DNA of 64,000 bases. Source: an uncultured Gemmiger sp. (lineage in GTDB: Bacteria; Bacillota; Clostridia; Oscillospirales; Ruminococcaceae). The notes under the pieces are model-generated. The model searched no databases and had not been told where the DNA came from. It saw nothing but the letters and a program-made list of their open reading frames with translations. Numbering within the stretch: position 1 is the stretch's first letter; the number at the start of each line of letters is the position of its first letter. The DNA is taken from assembly GCA_944386225.1 (NCBI GenBank), contig CALXAH010000003.1, positions 1 through 64,000 on the forward strand, written 5' to 3'. This document shows positions 53,616 through 63,167 of this stretch, piece after piece. The translations under genes were made by a program, and so were the position numbers.

Positions 53616-55386
53616 GCTCGGCGCCCATCCGCTCGCAGTATTTTTCCCGGTAGCGGGCCATGCTTTCGCTGTAGCCGGGCAGAACGCCGGTGTGCAGTTC
53701 CCGCCGCAGGGCGTGGGCATCCAGCGTTTCGTTGCGGCGCAGCCCCACCAGACGGGCCGCGATGTTGGAGCAGTGGTCGGAGATACGCTCCAGGTCGGTG
53801 AGCACATCCAGGAAGATAATGCCGCTTTCCAGCTGGCAGGCGCCGTCCCGCAGACGATCCACGTGGCGGCGGCGCATGGTGGCGCAGAGCAGGTCGATGG
53901 TTTCTTCCAGCGGCTCCACCCGGTCCAGGCTCTGGCTGCCCGGTTCGCCAAAGGCCTCGTTGGTCAGTTCCAGGATCTCCTGGATCGCGTCGGACAGCAC
54001 CGCCATCTCCGCGTAGGCGGAGGCGCTGAAAGCCAGTTCCTTGTCCCGCATCTCCTCGGCGCGCTCCCGCACGTTGATGGCGTAGTCGCCGATGCGCTCA
54101 AAGTCGGTGATAAAGCTGATCAGCTCGTTCACCTGCTGGTTTTCATCCTCCGACAGCTCGTGCTCGCTGATGCGCACCAGATAGTTGCTGACCCCTACCT
54201 CCATCTTGTCGATCAGGCTTTCCCGCTGGTCGATCTGGTCAGCGGTTTCCTCGTCGTATTTTTCCAGCATGGGCAGGGCCAGCTGCACGTTGCGGGCAGC
54301 CCGGGCGCCCATCTTGGCCACCGCGTTGCGGGCCTGCTGCAGCGCCACGGCCGGGCTGGTGAACAGGCGCTCGTCCAGCACGGGCATGGTCAGATCCGGC
54401 TCGCCGCCGGGCTTGTCCGGGATGGTGCGTTCGGCCAGCCAGGCCAGCACCCGGGTAAAGGGCATGAACATCAGGGTAACCACCACGTTGAACAGGGTGT
54501 GGAAGTTGGCGATGTCGCCCTTGTTCATCACGTCATACCAGAAGGGGAACAGCCCCGCCGCCCGCAGGCCGTAGATGCCCAGCAGGAACACAATGGTGCC
54601 GATGATGTTGAAGTACAGATGCACCACCGCGCTGCGCTTGGCCGCGGTGGAAGCGCCCATGGAGGCGATCAGCGGGGTGGAGCAGGTGCCGATGTTCTGG
54701 CCCAGGATGATGGGGATGGCACTGCCCCAGGTGACCGCGCCGGTGGCGCTCAGGGCCTGCAGGATACCCACACTGGCCGAGGAACTCTGGATGGCCACGG
54801 TGACCAGCGCGCCGGCCAGCACGCCCAGCAGCGGGTTCTGCAGTTTGGAGAACAGTTCCAGGAACAGCGCGCTTTCCCGCAAAGGATACACGGCGGTTTC
54901 CATGGTGAACATACCGGTAAACAGGATGCCGAAGCCCATCAGCACCTGGCCGATGGTACGCCTTTTGGGGGATTTGAAAAAGACGAACAGGATGGCGCCC
55001 GCCAGCGCCACCAGCGGCGAAAAGGTTTTGGGGTTGATCATGGTCAGCAGCAGGTTGTCGCCGCTGATATCTGCCAGACGGATCAGCTGGCCGGTGACGG
55101 TGGTGCCGATGTTGGCGCCCATGATCACGCCGATGGCCTGGGACAGCTTGAAGATGCCCGCGTTGACCAGACCGATGCAGATCACGGTGGTGCCCGCACT
55201 GGACTGGATCAGGCCGGTGATGATGGCCCCCAGCAGTACGGCCCGCCACACCGAACAGGTAAGTTTCTGCAGCACCTTTTCCATCCGGCCGCCGGCGATC
55301 TTTTCCAGGCCGGCCCCCATGATGGACATGCCGTACAAAAACAGGCCGATACCGCCGGCCAGGTTGATCACGTCAAATATCGTCAT
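53605..55386 (-). CDS. Na+/phosphate cotransporter (NptA/PF02690) with PhoU-like domain
   Basis: 593 residues from MTIFDVINLAGGIGLFLYGM (TGGAGCG upstream; the open frame begins 120 bases earlier). Two repeats of the QSSxxT motif define the family: GLIQSSAGTTVICIGLVNAG and TVAIQSSSASVGILQALSAT, with GANIGTTVTGQLI and GQNIGTCSTPLIAS. The C-terminal 220 residues are PhoU-like helices (DFERIGDYAINVRERAEEMR, LTDLERISDHCSNIAARLVG). Imports phosphate, or controls its flux, using sodium. Confidence 0.92.
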   Translation of the reverse strand: MTIFDVINLAGGIGLFLYGMSIMGAGLEKIAGGRMEKVLQKLTCSVWRAVLLGAIITGLIQSSAGTTVICIGLVNAGIFKLSQAIGVIMGANIGTTVTGQLIRLADISGDNLLLTMINPKTFSPLVALAGAILFVFFKSPKRRTIGQVLMGFGILFTGMFTMETAVYPLRESALFLELFSKLQNPLLGVLAGALVTVAIQSSSASVGILQALSATGAVTWGSAIPIILGQNIGTCSTPLIASMGASTAAKRSAVVHLYFNIIGTIVFLLGIYGLRAAGLFPFWYDVMNKGDIANFHTLFNVVVTLMFMPFTRVLAWLAERTIPDKPGGEPDLTMPVLDERLFTSPAVALQQARNAVAKMGARAARNVQLALPMLEKYDEETADQIDQRESLIDKMEVGVSNYLVRISEHELSEDENQQVNELISFITDFERIGDYAINVRERAEEMRDKELAFSASAYAEMAVLSDAIQEILELTNEAFGEPGSQSLDRVEPLEETIDLLCATMRRRHVDRLRDGACQLESGIIFLDVLTDLERISDHCSNIAARLVGLRRNETLDAHALRRELHTGVLPGYSESMARYREKYCERMGAELTA

Positions 55387-55602
55387 ACGCACGCTCCATT
55401 GTCCGTCTGTGTGGTACGGCCCCGCGCCGGTCACGCTTCCGTCCGCAAAGCCCCATACGGTTTTATTATACCAATCCGAAGGCAGCTTGCCTAGCATCCC
55501 GCGCACATTTGTTTTACATTTTCTTCACTTTTCCTTTACGTTTCCCCTGTCCGGCGGAAAGGCAAAGCCGTTTTCCCGGGAAATGGGCCCCCTTTTCCCA
55601 TA

Positions 55603-55641
55603 CAAAAAACCGCGGCGGCCCCCGGGTGGGGGCCGCCGCGG
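55603..55641 (-). terminator. Terminator of the GNB/LNB operon
   Basis: CCGCGGCGGCCCCC / GGGGGCCGCCGCGG stem followed by TTTTTTG on the minus strand, 32 bases after the phosphorylase stop. Confidence 0.9.
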
Positions 55642-55672
55642 CCGGTTACAGGCAATTGCGGATGCCGGATTC

Positions 55673-57841
55673 TCAGATCTCGTACCAGCGGATCTCGTTG
55701 GCGTCCATATCCAGATCGAAGCTGGTGCCGTCGCCCTTGTAGACGGTGGTGTGCTGCGGCTCGTAGGTGTTGTTGACCACGCAGTATTTGCCGTTCTTCA
55801 CATAGGCGTGCACTTCCACGTTGAAGTTCGAGCTGAACCACTTGTGCAGCTCGTCCTCGCTGTGGCTGGCCCACAGGATGGAGCGGTACAGGATACGGCT
55901 GTTCTCGAAGCTGTAGGGCAGACCGCTGATGTAGACGCTGCGGCCTTCGCCGAACTCGTTCACGGCCATCTGCACTTCCTTGTCGCGCTGCACCAGGATC
56001 TCGGCGCTCTCCAGCGCGTAGATGCTCTTCTTGCCCTCGCCGAAGTCCACCGGTTTGGTTGTATCGGCCAGGATGAAGTGGTCGGGATGCTCCTCCCAGT
56101 TGTACTTGTCGTAGTTCAGGGTGAAGCCGGTCTCCTTCTCCACGCCCATCACGCCGGCCAGCTGCAGGTAACGGCCCTGGTACTGGTGACCGGCGGGCTC
56201 GCCCACGCCGATGATGCCGCCGCCCCGATGCACAAAGCCCTTGATGGCGCTGGCGATGGTCTCGTCCTCCCAGTAGAGGCCGCCGGTGTGGGCGGTGTCG
56301 CCGTCGCCCACGTTGATGATCACGTCGATGCCGTCCAGGATGGCGGGATCGGCCTTGATGTCCTCAAAGCTGATGAATTTCACGTCAAACGGCGCGCCGG
56401 ACAGAGCCTCGATCACGCCGGCGTAGCTGTAGTTCTGCTTCTGGTACAGCGCATGGTGCACCATGTGGCAGCCCCAGCTGCGGCACTTGCCCCAGGCGTT
56501 CAGCACCGCCACCGTCTTGACGCAGTAGGCGGTGGTGCCCTTGATGTTCTGGTACAGCAGGCGGAACTCGTCGCAGACCGACTGGATGTACTCCATGAAC
56601 TCGGGGAACTCCAGCGCCAGCTTCAGGTAGCCGCCGTAGCCGATACGGTCGATGGGGCTGCGCAGGATGGCGCGGCGGGCGGTCACCCAGTTCTCCTTCG
56701 CTTCCTTGACGGGATCGCCGCCCTCGTGGAAGGTGTCGGGGAAGAAGTAGGGCAGGAAGCGGCCCTCGGTGTACTTGACGCCGGGGATGTCGCTGATCAG
56801 GCGCAGGGTGGAGCCGTTGCCCACGCTGCCCACCACCGCGTCGATGCCGATGGTGGCGAACTCGGGCATGAAGGGCTCGGTGCCGATCCAGTGGTCGCCC
56901 AGGAACATCATGGCTTCGCAGCCCAGCTCGTGGGTGATGTCCACCATCTCCTTGGCCAGCTTGGCCACCTCACGGCGCTGGAAGGCCATGAAGTCACGGA
57001 ACTCCTTCGAGGGCACACGGTACTGGTTGTTGTAGTAGCCCTGGTCGATGATGAATTCGGGGCGGAACTTGTAGCCCGCTTCCTTCTCGAACTGCTCCAG
57101 GATGTAGGGGGACACGCTGGCGGAGTAGCCGTACCAGTCCACGTACTTCTCCCGCTTCAGCTCGTCGAACATCAGGGTGAACTGATGGAAGAAGGTGGTG
57201 TAACGGATCACGTTCACGTAGGGATGGTCGGCGATGAACTTGCGCAGACGCTCCATGGTGAACTTGTGGGTCTTGGGCTGGCGCACGTCGAAGGTGATCT
57301 GGTGCTCCACGTCCTGCCAGTCGTTGATCACGGCGTTGTACATGTGGACGGGGTCCCAGATCAGGTAGGCCAGGAAGCTGACGGTGTACTCATGGAACGC
57401 GGCCGGGGCGGGAATGTCCACGCAGCCGGTGACGGCGTTGTAGCTCCACTCGGTGGTGGGAACCGGCTGGCCGGTGGTGCGGTCCATGACCTCCCACCAG
57501 CGGGCGGGATCGTCGTTGCCGTTGACCTGCATCAGTTCCGGGCTGATGCCCTTCATCAGGGGGATGCTCAGCATCCCGCCGGTGGCGGTGTGGAAGCCGG
57601 TCATGATGTAGCACTGCTGCACCTCGTCCGGATTGGCCTTGGCCCAGGCGTTGTCCTTACGGGTGGTGTAGTAGGTGGAGTAGATCTTGGCGCCGGTCTT
57701 GGTCAGTTCGGCGGGGAACTCGGTACCGTCGCAGTCGCGGATGGCGTCCGCGCCCCATTTTTTCAGGATTTCAATGGTTTCGGGCACTACGTCCAGGTCG
57801 GTGGGAATGGTTACGCGGCCGGTCAGGTTGGCTTCGCTCAT
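55673..57841 (-). CDS. lnpA: 1,3-beta-galactosyl-N-acetylhexosamine phosphorylase (GH112)
   Basis: 722 residues, the usual GH112 length. MSEANLTGRVTIPTDLDVVP, ETIEILKKWGADAIRDCDGT, YSTYYTTRKDNAWAKANPDE and MFLGDHWIGTEPFMPEF are characteristic; Asp316 in GDHW is at the place of the family's general acid (about 313 in the bifidobacterial enzyme, from memory). Phosphorolyses galacto-N-biose or lacto-N-biose to galactose-1-phosphate plus GalNAc or GlcNAc in the cytoplasm. AGGAGG precedes the ATG. Last gene of the transporter operon. Confidence 0.96.
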   Translation of the reverse strand: MSEANLTGRVTIPTDLDVVPETIEILKKWGADAIRDCDGTEFPAELTKTGAKIYSTYYTTRKDNAWAKANPDEVQQCYIMTGFHTATGGMLSIPLMKGISPELMQVNGNDDPARWWEVMDRTTGQPVPTTEWSYNAVTGCVDIPAPAAFHEYTVSFLAYLIWDPVHMYNAVINDWQDVEHQITFDVRQPKTHKFTMERLRKFIADHPYVNVIRYTTFFHQFTLMFDELKREKYVDWYGYSASVSPYILEQFEKEAGYKFRPEFIIDQGYYNNQYRVPSKEFRDFMAFQRREVAKLAKEMVDITHELGCEAMMFLGDHWIGTEPFMPEFATIGIDAVVGSVGNGSTLRLISDIPGVKYTEGRFLPYFFPDTFHEGGDPVKEAKENWVTARRAILRSPIDRIGYGGYLKLALEFPEFMEYIQSVCDEFRLLYQNIKGTTAYCVKTVAVLNAWGKCRSWGCHMVHHALYQKQNYSYAGVIEALSGAPFDVKFISFEDIKADPAILDGIDVIINVGDGDTAHTGGLYWEDETIASAIKGFVHRGGGIIGVGEPAGHQYQGRYLQLAGVMGVEKETGFTLNYDKYNWEEHPDHFILADTTKPVDFGEGKKSIYALESAEILVQRDKEVQMAVNEFGEGRSVYISGLPYSFENSRILYRSILWASHSEDELHKWFSSNFNVEVHAYVKNGKYCVVNNTYEPQHTTVYKGDGTSFDLDMDANEIRWYEI

Positions 57842-57904
57842 TATGGATTTCCTCCTGCAGATAACGGGTAAAGGCCGGCCGCACCGGCCTTTACCGCTGT
57901 TTGA

Positions 57905-58108
57905 TTATTTTGTATAGGGCTTGTTGTACAGGTACAGCAGAACCAGAATGCCGGCCAGGCCAACCAGCTCTACCAGCAGGCTGATAATGCTCTGCCGCAG
58001 GTCGCCCATGAAGCCCATGCTGTGGCCCGCGATCACCAGACCGATGAAAGCAAACAGCAGCGCCAGCCGGATCACGGTCTTTAATGTTTTCTTCTTGTAT
58101 TCATCCAT
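57905..58108 (-). CDS. Small membrane protein (DUF6903-like)
   Basis: 67 residues with two membrane helices (KTVIRLALLFAFIGLVIAG and LLVELVGLAGILVLLYLYNK) and short charged ends. Proteins of this shape sit between permease and phosphorylase genes in other gut Firmicutes; role unknown. Thirteen bases after the second permease gene, so co-transcribed. Confidence 0.75.
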   Translation of the reverse strand: MDEYKKKTLKTVIRLALLFAFIGLVIAGHSMGFMGDLRQSIISLLVELVGLAGILVLLYLYNKPYTK

Positions 58109-58121
58109 TGCGGCTGCCTCC

Positions 58122-59021
58122 TTACCCTTTCAGGCCGCCCAGGGTCATGCCCTGAGTCAGCTTCTTCTGCACGCACATATACAGGATCAGCACAGGCACC
58201 ATGACCAGAACCAGGCCGGCGTACATCTGGCCGTATTCCGCTTTGGCGTTCTGGGCTTTCATCAGGTTCAGCAGGCCGACCGGCAGGGTACGGGGACCGT
58301 TGGGGTCGGTAAGCATGGTCATGGAGATGATGTACTCGTTCCAGTAGGACAGGAACTCGAACAGGATCACGGTAACCACGCTGGGCTTGGCCATCGGCAG
58401 GATGATGCGTACCATGGTGGTGAAGTAACCGGCGCCATCCACATAGGCCGCCTCTTCATAGGCCTTGGGCAGGGTAGCCAGATAGCCGCTGAGCAGATAG
58501 ATGGTGAAGGGCAGGGTTGTGGAAGCCAGCACCACCGCCACCACAAAGGGATTGTTCAGGAAGAAGCCCTTACCGAACAGCTTGTTGAGCAGCCGGTCAC
58601 CGGAGACGAACATCAGGAAGATGGGCACTACGATGTAGTTCACGTTGATGAACAGGCCAGCCATAAAGCCGCCGTTCAGCAGCTTGCTGCCGCGGAAGGT
58701 GTAGCGGCTCAGCACATAGGCGGCCGGCAGCGCCACGATCAGCAGGATGATCAGGGCCATGGCGGTGATCATGACGCTGGTCATGAAGTAGTCGCCCATG
58801 TTGGCCTTGGTCCAGGCGTCCACGAAGTTCTGCCAGTGGATGCCCTTGGGCAGAGCGAAGGGGTTGCCGTAGAACTCGCTGTTTTCCTTGACGGAAGCCA
58901 TGAACACCCAGGCTACCGGGATGATAATGGTAATAGCCAGCAGGCCCAGCACAATGTAGGTAATGGCCTTACCCAGCACGCTGCTCTTTTCGCCCGCGGC
59001 TTTTTCTTTATTGATTGCCAT
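58122..59021 (-). CDS. Sugar ABC transporter permease (MalG type)
   Basis: 299 residues, six membrane helices. The EAA motif that docks the ATPase is EEAAYVDGAGYFTTMVRIIL. N-terminal ITYIVLGLLAITIIIPVAWV and long second periplasmic loop are typical of the CUT1 MalG branch. Pairs with the next gene to import galacto-/lacto-N-biose, by context. Confidence 0.93.
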   Translation of the reverse strand: MAINKEKAAGEKSSVLGKAITYIVLGLLAITIIIPVAWVFMASVKENSEFYGNPFALPKGIHWQNFVDAWTKANMGDYFMTSVMITAMALIILLIVALPAAYVLSRYTFRGSKLLNGGFMAGLFINVNYIVVPIFLMFVSGDRLLNKLFGKGFFLNNPFVVAVVLASTTLPFTIYLLSGYLATLPKAYEEAAYVDGAGYFTTMVRIILPMAKPSVVTVILFEFLSYWNEYIISMTMLTDPNGPRTLPVGLLNLMKAQNAKAEYGQMYAGLVLVMVPVLILYMCVQKKLTQGMTLGGLKG

Positions 59022-59039
59022 TGCGCACTTGCTCCTTCC

Positions 59040-59930
59040 TTACATTTCCAGCGGCTCGCGCTTGGTCACCCGGTTCACCACGGCAGCCAGCGCAAAGGAG
59101 AAGCTGAACACCACCACGCCGATCGCCATGCCGTAGCCGTAAGTAGAGTTGGTATACGCCTGCTTGTACATGTAGCTCAGGAACACCTCGGTAGCGCCGT
59201 CCGGGCCGCCGCCGGTCATGGCCTTGACAAACAGGAAGCTCATGTTGATGTTGGAGATGATAAAGAAGGTAAGGGTGGTGCGGATATTGGTCCAGATCAG
59301 GGGCAGGGTGATCTGGAAGAACTGGGTCATCTTGGAGGCGCCTTCCAGGTTGGCGCTCTCGTACAGGCTCTCGGAAACGGCGGACATACTGGCCATGTAC
59401 ATAACCATGTAGTAGCCGATGGCCTGCCAGACCATGGCAATGGCCAGGCTGTAGATAACCAGCTTCTGGTCGCCCAGCCAGTAGATCGGCTCGGCGTCGC
59501 CGCGGAACAGGCTCAGCAGGCTGTTGAGCAGGCCCTGCTTGGAGTCATAGATCGCGCTGAAGATCGCGCTGATAACAACGACGGACAGGATGTTGGGGAT
59601 GTAGAAAACAATGCGGAAGAAGTTCTGCCCGCGGATCTTTTCCCGGGTGAGAATCGCTGCAAACAGCAGCGCAAAGGTGATGGTCACCGCGGTAACCACC
59701 ACGATCAGCAGGATGGTGTTGCGGCAGGACTGATAGAAGTTCTGGTCCTGGAACAGGGTGACAAAGTTGCTCAGGCCCACAAACTCCTGATTGGGGGAAT
59801 AGCCGCCCCATCTGAACAGGGACATGCGGAACACGTTGATGGTGGGGATCACAAGAAAAATGAACGCAAGGATCGTGGCCGGAGCAACGCAGGCTGCGAT
59901 AAACCGGCTGCGGCCTTTGTTTTTCTGCAT
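59040..59930 (-). CDS. Sugar ABC transporter permease (MalF type)
   Basis: 296 residues with six membrane helices. EAA motif ESANLEGASKMTQFFQITLP; N-terminal ATILAFIFLVIPTINVFRMS. CUT1 family partner of the downstream permease. No ATPase gene is in the operon, so a shared MsmK/UgpC-like ATPase elsewhere is expected. Confidence 0.93.
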   Translation of the reverse strand: MQKNKGRSRFIAACVAPATILAFIFLVIPTINVFRMSLFRWGGYSPNQEFVGLSNFVTLFQDQNFYQSCRNTILLIVVVTAVTITFALLFAAILTREKIRGQNFFRIVFYIPNILSVVVISAIFSAIYDSKQGLLNSLLSLFRGDAEPIYWLGDQKLVIYSLAIAMVWQAIGYYMVMYMASMSAVSESLYESANLEGASKMTQFFQITLPLIWTNIRTTLTFFIISNINMSFLFVKAMTGGGPDGATEVFLSYMYKQAYTNSTYGYGMAIGVVVFSFSFALAAVVNRVTKREPLEM

Positions 59931-59956
59931 GAGTTCATCTCCAATCTCATTAAAAA

Positions 59957-59993
59957 TGCGGTGAGCAAAAGGCAGATCCTTCTGCTCACCGCA
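59957..59993 (-). other. Intra-operon hairpin after the solute-binding protein gene
   Basis: TGCGGTGAGCA pairs with TGCTCACCGCA (15-base loop), with TTTTTA beyond it on the minus strand. A partial terminator or mRNA-stabilising stem here would make the binding protein more abundant than the permeases. Confidence 0.65.
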
Positions 59994-60039
59994 CAGGTTA
60001 CCAGATCATCTGCGCAGGGAAATTATTGCACGCGGGCAA

Positions 60040-61395
60040 TTACATATTCGCAGCCATGGTGGCGCAGGCATCCTGCATATCGGTCCACCACTGTTCCACG
60101 GTCTTGTTGCCGTTGACAACGCTGTCCATGGTGAAGCAGAAGATCTGCTTGAAGTTCATGCCCTCAACAGGCTTGGTGGTGGCGAAGGTGCCGATAGCAG
60201 CCTTGGCGCCGTTGTCGTACACGCTGTAGTAGACCTTGTTGTCGTCGCTCAGCTTGTCGGTCATGCCGGCGATGGGCTGCACGGCGCCGCCCACGGTGGC
60301 AAAGATCTCAGCGGCTTCGTCGCTGTACAGGTAGCTGATGAAAGCCTTGGCCAGATCCTGGTTGGTGGAACCGGCGGGCACCCAGCACTGCTCAAAGAAG
60401 GTGTAGCTGTAGCGGTCGCCGCCCTCTTCCATGGCGGGCAGAGCCATGAAGCCCCACTCGAAGCCGTCGGCGCGGGGCGCGTCGGCCATCTCACCGATAA
60501 CCCAGTTGCCGTTGGGCATAAACAGGGCCTCGTTGTCCAGGATCAGCTGCTGGTTCTTCTGGAAGTTGTCGTTGTTACCGTTGGAGGTGGTGGACTTTTC
60601 GGTGTTCTCGGCGAGCTTGCCCAGAACCTCGAACATCTGGCCCATCTCTTCGCTGCTCCAAACCTCGGCGTCATACTGCAGAGCCTTGTTGAAGAAGTCC
60701 TGGCCGCCCACTTCGGGGATCATGGCGTAGATGAACGCATCCAGGTAGCCGGCGGTGGGGTAGGTGAACAGGGGGATGTCGGTCTGGTCAGCCAGAGCGA
60801 AGAACTCGTCCCAGGTGGTGGGCAGGGTCAGCTCGCCGCCGCCCTCGGTAAAGTTGGCCTTGTTGTAGAACAGGCCGCAGGGAGAGTAGAACATGGGCAT
60901 CATGAACACGCGCTCATCACCGTAGGGGTTGGTGGTGGTGTTGCCGGTGAAGCCGGGGATGATCTTCTCGCCCACGGTCACGTCCTCGCCGTAGACATTC
61001 ATGGTCAGGACATCGCTCAGATCAGCCAGGGCGTTCTCCTTCAGCATGGTCTCGGGCAGGGCCTTCTCACGGCCGGTGGCCAGATGAACCACATCATAGA
61101 AGTTGCCGGCCTTCATCTGGGGGTCGATCACGTCCTCCAGGTTCTTGTCGGTGGTCAGTTCCACGGTGGCGCCGGTCTTCTCCTCGAACTTGGCGCAAAT
61201 CTGCTCCCACATCTCAACGCCGTAAGCGGTCTCGATCGCGGCCACCTTCAGGGTCTGGCCGGCGAACTCGCCCGCAGGCTCCTGCGCATTGGAACCGCTC
61301 GCAGCAGGGGTGCTGCTGCTGGTGCCGTTGCCGCCGCAGGCGGCCAGGCTCAGAGCCAGGGCCAGAACCAGCACAATTGCCAGAATCTTTTTCAT
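60040..61395 (-). CDS. Sugar ABC transporter substrate-binding lipoprotein
   Basis: 451 residues. Lipoprotein signal MKKILAIVLVLALALSLAAC with Cys20, Ser-rich linker, then a cluster-B binding protein (LKVAAIETAYGVEMWEQICA, NFYDVVHLATGREKALPETM, GLFYNKANFTEGGGELTLPT, FMPNGNWVIGEMADAPRADG). First gene of the operon with both permeases and the GH112 phosphorylase, so its ligand is probably galacto-N-biose or lacto-N-biose. AAGGAGGAGAG upstream. Confidence 0.92.
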   Translation of the reverse strand: MKKILAIVLVLALALSLAACGGNGTSSSTPAASGSNAQEPAGEFAGQTLKVAAIETAYGVEMWEQICAKFEEKTGATVELTTDKNLEDVIDPQMKAGNFYDVVHLATGREKALPETMLKENALADLSDVLTMNVYGEDVTVGEKIIPGFTGNTTTNPYGDERVFMMPMFYSPCGLFYNKANFTEGGGELTLPTTWDEFFALADQTDIPLFTYPTAGYLDAFIYAMIPEVGGQDFFNKALQYDAEVWSSEEMGQMFEVLGKLAENTEKSTTSNGNNDNFQKNQQLILDNEALFMPNGNWVIGEMADAPRADGFEWGFMALPAMEEGGDRYSYTFFEQCWVPAGSTNQDLAKAFISYLYSDEAAEIFATVGGAVQPIAGMTDKLSDDNKVYYSVYDNGAKAAIGTFATTKPVEGMNFKQIFCFTMDSVVNGNKTVEQWWTDMQDACATMAANM

Positions 61396-61540
61396 TGTTT
61401 GCTCTCCTCCTTAAGTTTGTATCCTCACCGGCAGAACAGTCTGCATTGTCCTGCGTATGGTTCCCATACGCAGGACGGCGGGGCGCCCCGCCGGTCCGAT
61501 CATCAGGCGCCGTTCTCGTGGCGCCCTCCACACTTACAAG
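61396..61540 (-). promoter_or_regulatory. Structured 5' leader of the GNB/LNB operon
   Basis: Between the promoter and the RBS the transcript carries a perfect 13-base stem GTCCTGCGTATGG / CCATACGCAGGAC with a 3-base loop (61448-61476), the palindrome GGCGGGGCGCCCCGCC, and GGCGCC pairs around 61506-61525. No T-run follows, so it is not a simple terminator; it may protect the mRNA or respond to a ligand or protein. Confidence 0.55.
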
Positions 61541-61566
61541 TATACAAGTTTGGCGTGCCAAAACAA
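61539..61566 (-). promoter_or_regulatory. GNB/LNB operon promoter and palindromic operator
   Basis: Minus strand TTGTTT (61566-61561), 16-base spacer, TATACT (61544-61539). Within the spacer is the perfect palindrome TTTGGC-GT-GCCAAA (61549-61562), placed where a repressor would block polymerase. The stretch from 61567 to 61809 is AT-rich and holds no gene or other feature I can name. Confidence 0.65.
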
Positions 61567-61809
61567 GCAAATAGTTGCTATATATTTTATAAATATTGGC
61601 CTGTTGTGGTTTTTGCAAAAATGATTGCAATACTTTTGTTATTTTTTATGTATTCCTTACACAAAAAAACGATGTAAATTTTGTAAGCCTGCTTTTTACG
61701 GCCAAAAGCGGCTTTTTGCGGTTGGAAAAGAGCCTCTGGAAAGGGTTTTTACAGCTTTTTCCGGCCCGGTTGCAAAAGTCAATGGTAATTTTTATATCGA
61801 CAATATTTC

Positions 61810-63093
61810 TTAAGATGCGTTTTCTTCATTCCCGGCGGAATCAGCACAGGCAGCGTCCATCCGCCGCAGAAATTCTTCTGTATCGACCCGCCCGGCAAAC
61901 AGATCCAGCAGGTTTGCCCACAAGGCATCGAACACCGCCGGGTTGTCGTTCAGGCCCATGTTCCAGTCATACGCGGATGTCTGTGCCAGAAAATCCTCCC
62001 GCACGCCGGCCACGGGGTCCGGCCAGTCGGTATTGCGTATGTCCACCGGCAGGCTGTTGCAGGCCCGGGACATTGCCTGGTCCCACTGGCCGCTGGTAAC
62101 GTACAGAATAAACTGGAACGCGGCCTGGGGATCACGGCTTTCCCGGCACACCGCCATGGCCTGCGCCCCCACACAGGCAGCGGTATTTCCGTCCGGCCCG
62201 CCCAGATCCGGAAAGTTGAAGAAACCCCATTCCTCTTCACAGCCGGTGTGCTCCGCCACTTCAAAGGGCACCCAGCTGCCGTTTACCACCATGGCGGCGG
62301 TTCCCTGACCCAGCCGGTCCTCCCCTTCCGGAAACGGCTCGGCTCCTTCCCGGTTCAGATATTCCTTTTCCCACAGCTCCTGTACACAGAGAGCCGCCTG
62401 GCGGGCTGCGGCGTTTTCGCTCCAGCCGCCGCGGCAGACCAGATCCGACGCCGTTTCCTGCCCCGCAATCCGTGCCAGGAGGTATCCGTACAGAAACGGC
62501 GCAAAGCCCTCATCCAGAGCCAGCGGAAGATACCCGGCGTTCTTGAGTGCCTCGCACGCGGTCAGGAATTCCTTCCAGGTATCCGGCGTATCGGGGTTCC
62601 CCTGCCCGTCTAAAAGGCCGGCCGCGGCAAAGCTGCTTTTGGTAAAGAACACCCCGGTGGTATAAGGCTGGTACGGAATGCAGAGCAGACTGCCCGCCCA
62701 GCCGCGGGCTGCCGCCGTCAACACCGGAACCGCGTACTCCTCGTAGCCGGCAGCGGCCGCCAATTTCTCCAGATCCAGGCAATAGGCGGCCAACTGGGTA
62801 GAGACCCTCTGCATATCGTCATCAAACACGTCCACCGTCTCTTCTGCCGCCAGCGCATCGTCCAGGTATTCGGTAATGGCACGTCCCACCCAGACCAGAT
62901 TGACCTGAATTCCGGTTCTTGCTTCAAAGCTGTCGGCCGCCGCCTGCAGCACCGTTGCCTGTGGCTCGTAGTCGTTCCACATGGACCAGTAATTGATCTC
63001 GCGAACCGGCTCTTCCTCCACCGGAACGCCGCCGCAGGCCACCAGGGCAGCTGCCAGCATCAGCACCGACCCTCTGCCGGCGATTCCTCTCAT
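61810..63093 (-). CDS. Extracellular solute-binding lipoprotein (second)
   Basis: 427 residues. Signal peptide with lipobox Cys20 (MLAAALVACGG), then a MalE-like binding protein: INYWSMWNDYEPQATVLQAA, VDVFDDDMQRVSTQLAAYCL, LLCIPYQPYTTGVFFTKSSF and AAMVVNGSWVPFEVAEHTG. It is only distantly like the one at 60040. No permease gene adjoins it; it is divergent from the AraC regulator at 63322, so it may feed a sensor or share the neighbouring transporter. GGGGGGATG upstream. Confidence 0.88.
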   Translation of the reverse strand: MRGIAGRGSVLMLAAALVACGGVPVEEEPVREINYWSMWNDYEPQATVLQAAADSFEARTGIQVNLVWVGRAITEYLDDALAAEETVDVFDDDMQRVSTQLAAYCLDLEKLAAAAGYEEYAVPVLTAAARGWAGSLLCIPYQPYTTGVFFTKSSFAAAGLLDGQGNPDTPDTWKEFLTACEALKNAGYLPLALDEGFAPFLYGYLLARIAGQETASDLVCRGGWSENAAARQAALCVQELWEKEYLNREGAEPFPEGEDRLGQGTAAMVVNGSWVPFEVAEHTGCEEEWGFFNFPDLGGPDGNTAACVGAQAMAVCRESRDPQAAFQFILYVTSGQWDQAMSRACNSLPVDIRNTDWPDPVAGVREDFLAQTSAYDWNMGLNDNPAVFDALWANLLDLFAGRVDTEEFLRRMDAACADSAGNEENAS

Positions 63094-63167
63094 TCCGCAT
63101 CCCCCCGCATTACCAGCAGAAATTGCTGTACACCAGCCATTTTTTGTACAGGGTCTCTGCCCGCTTC

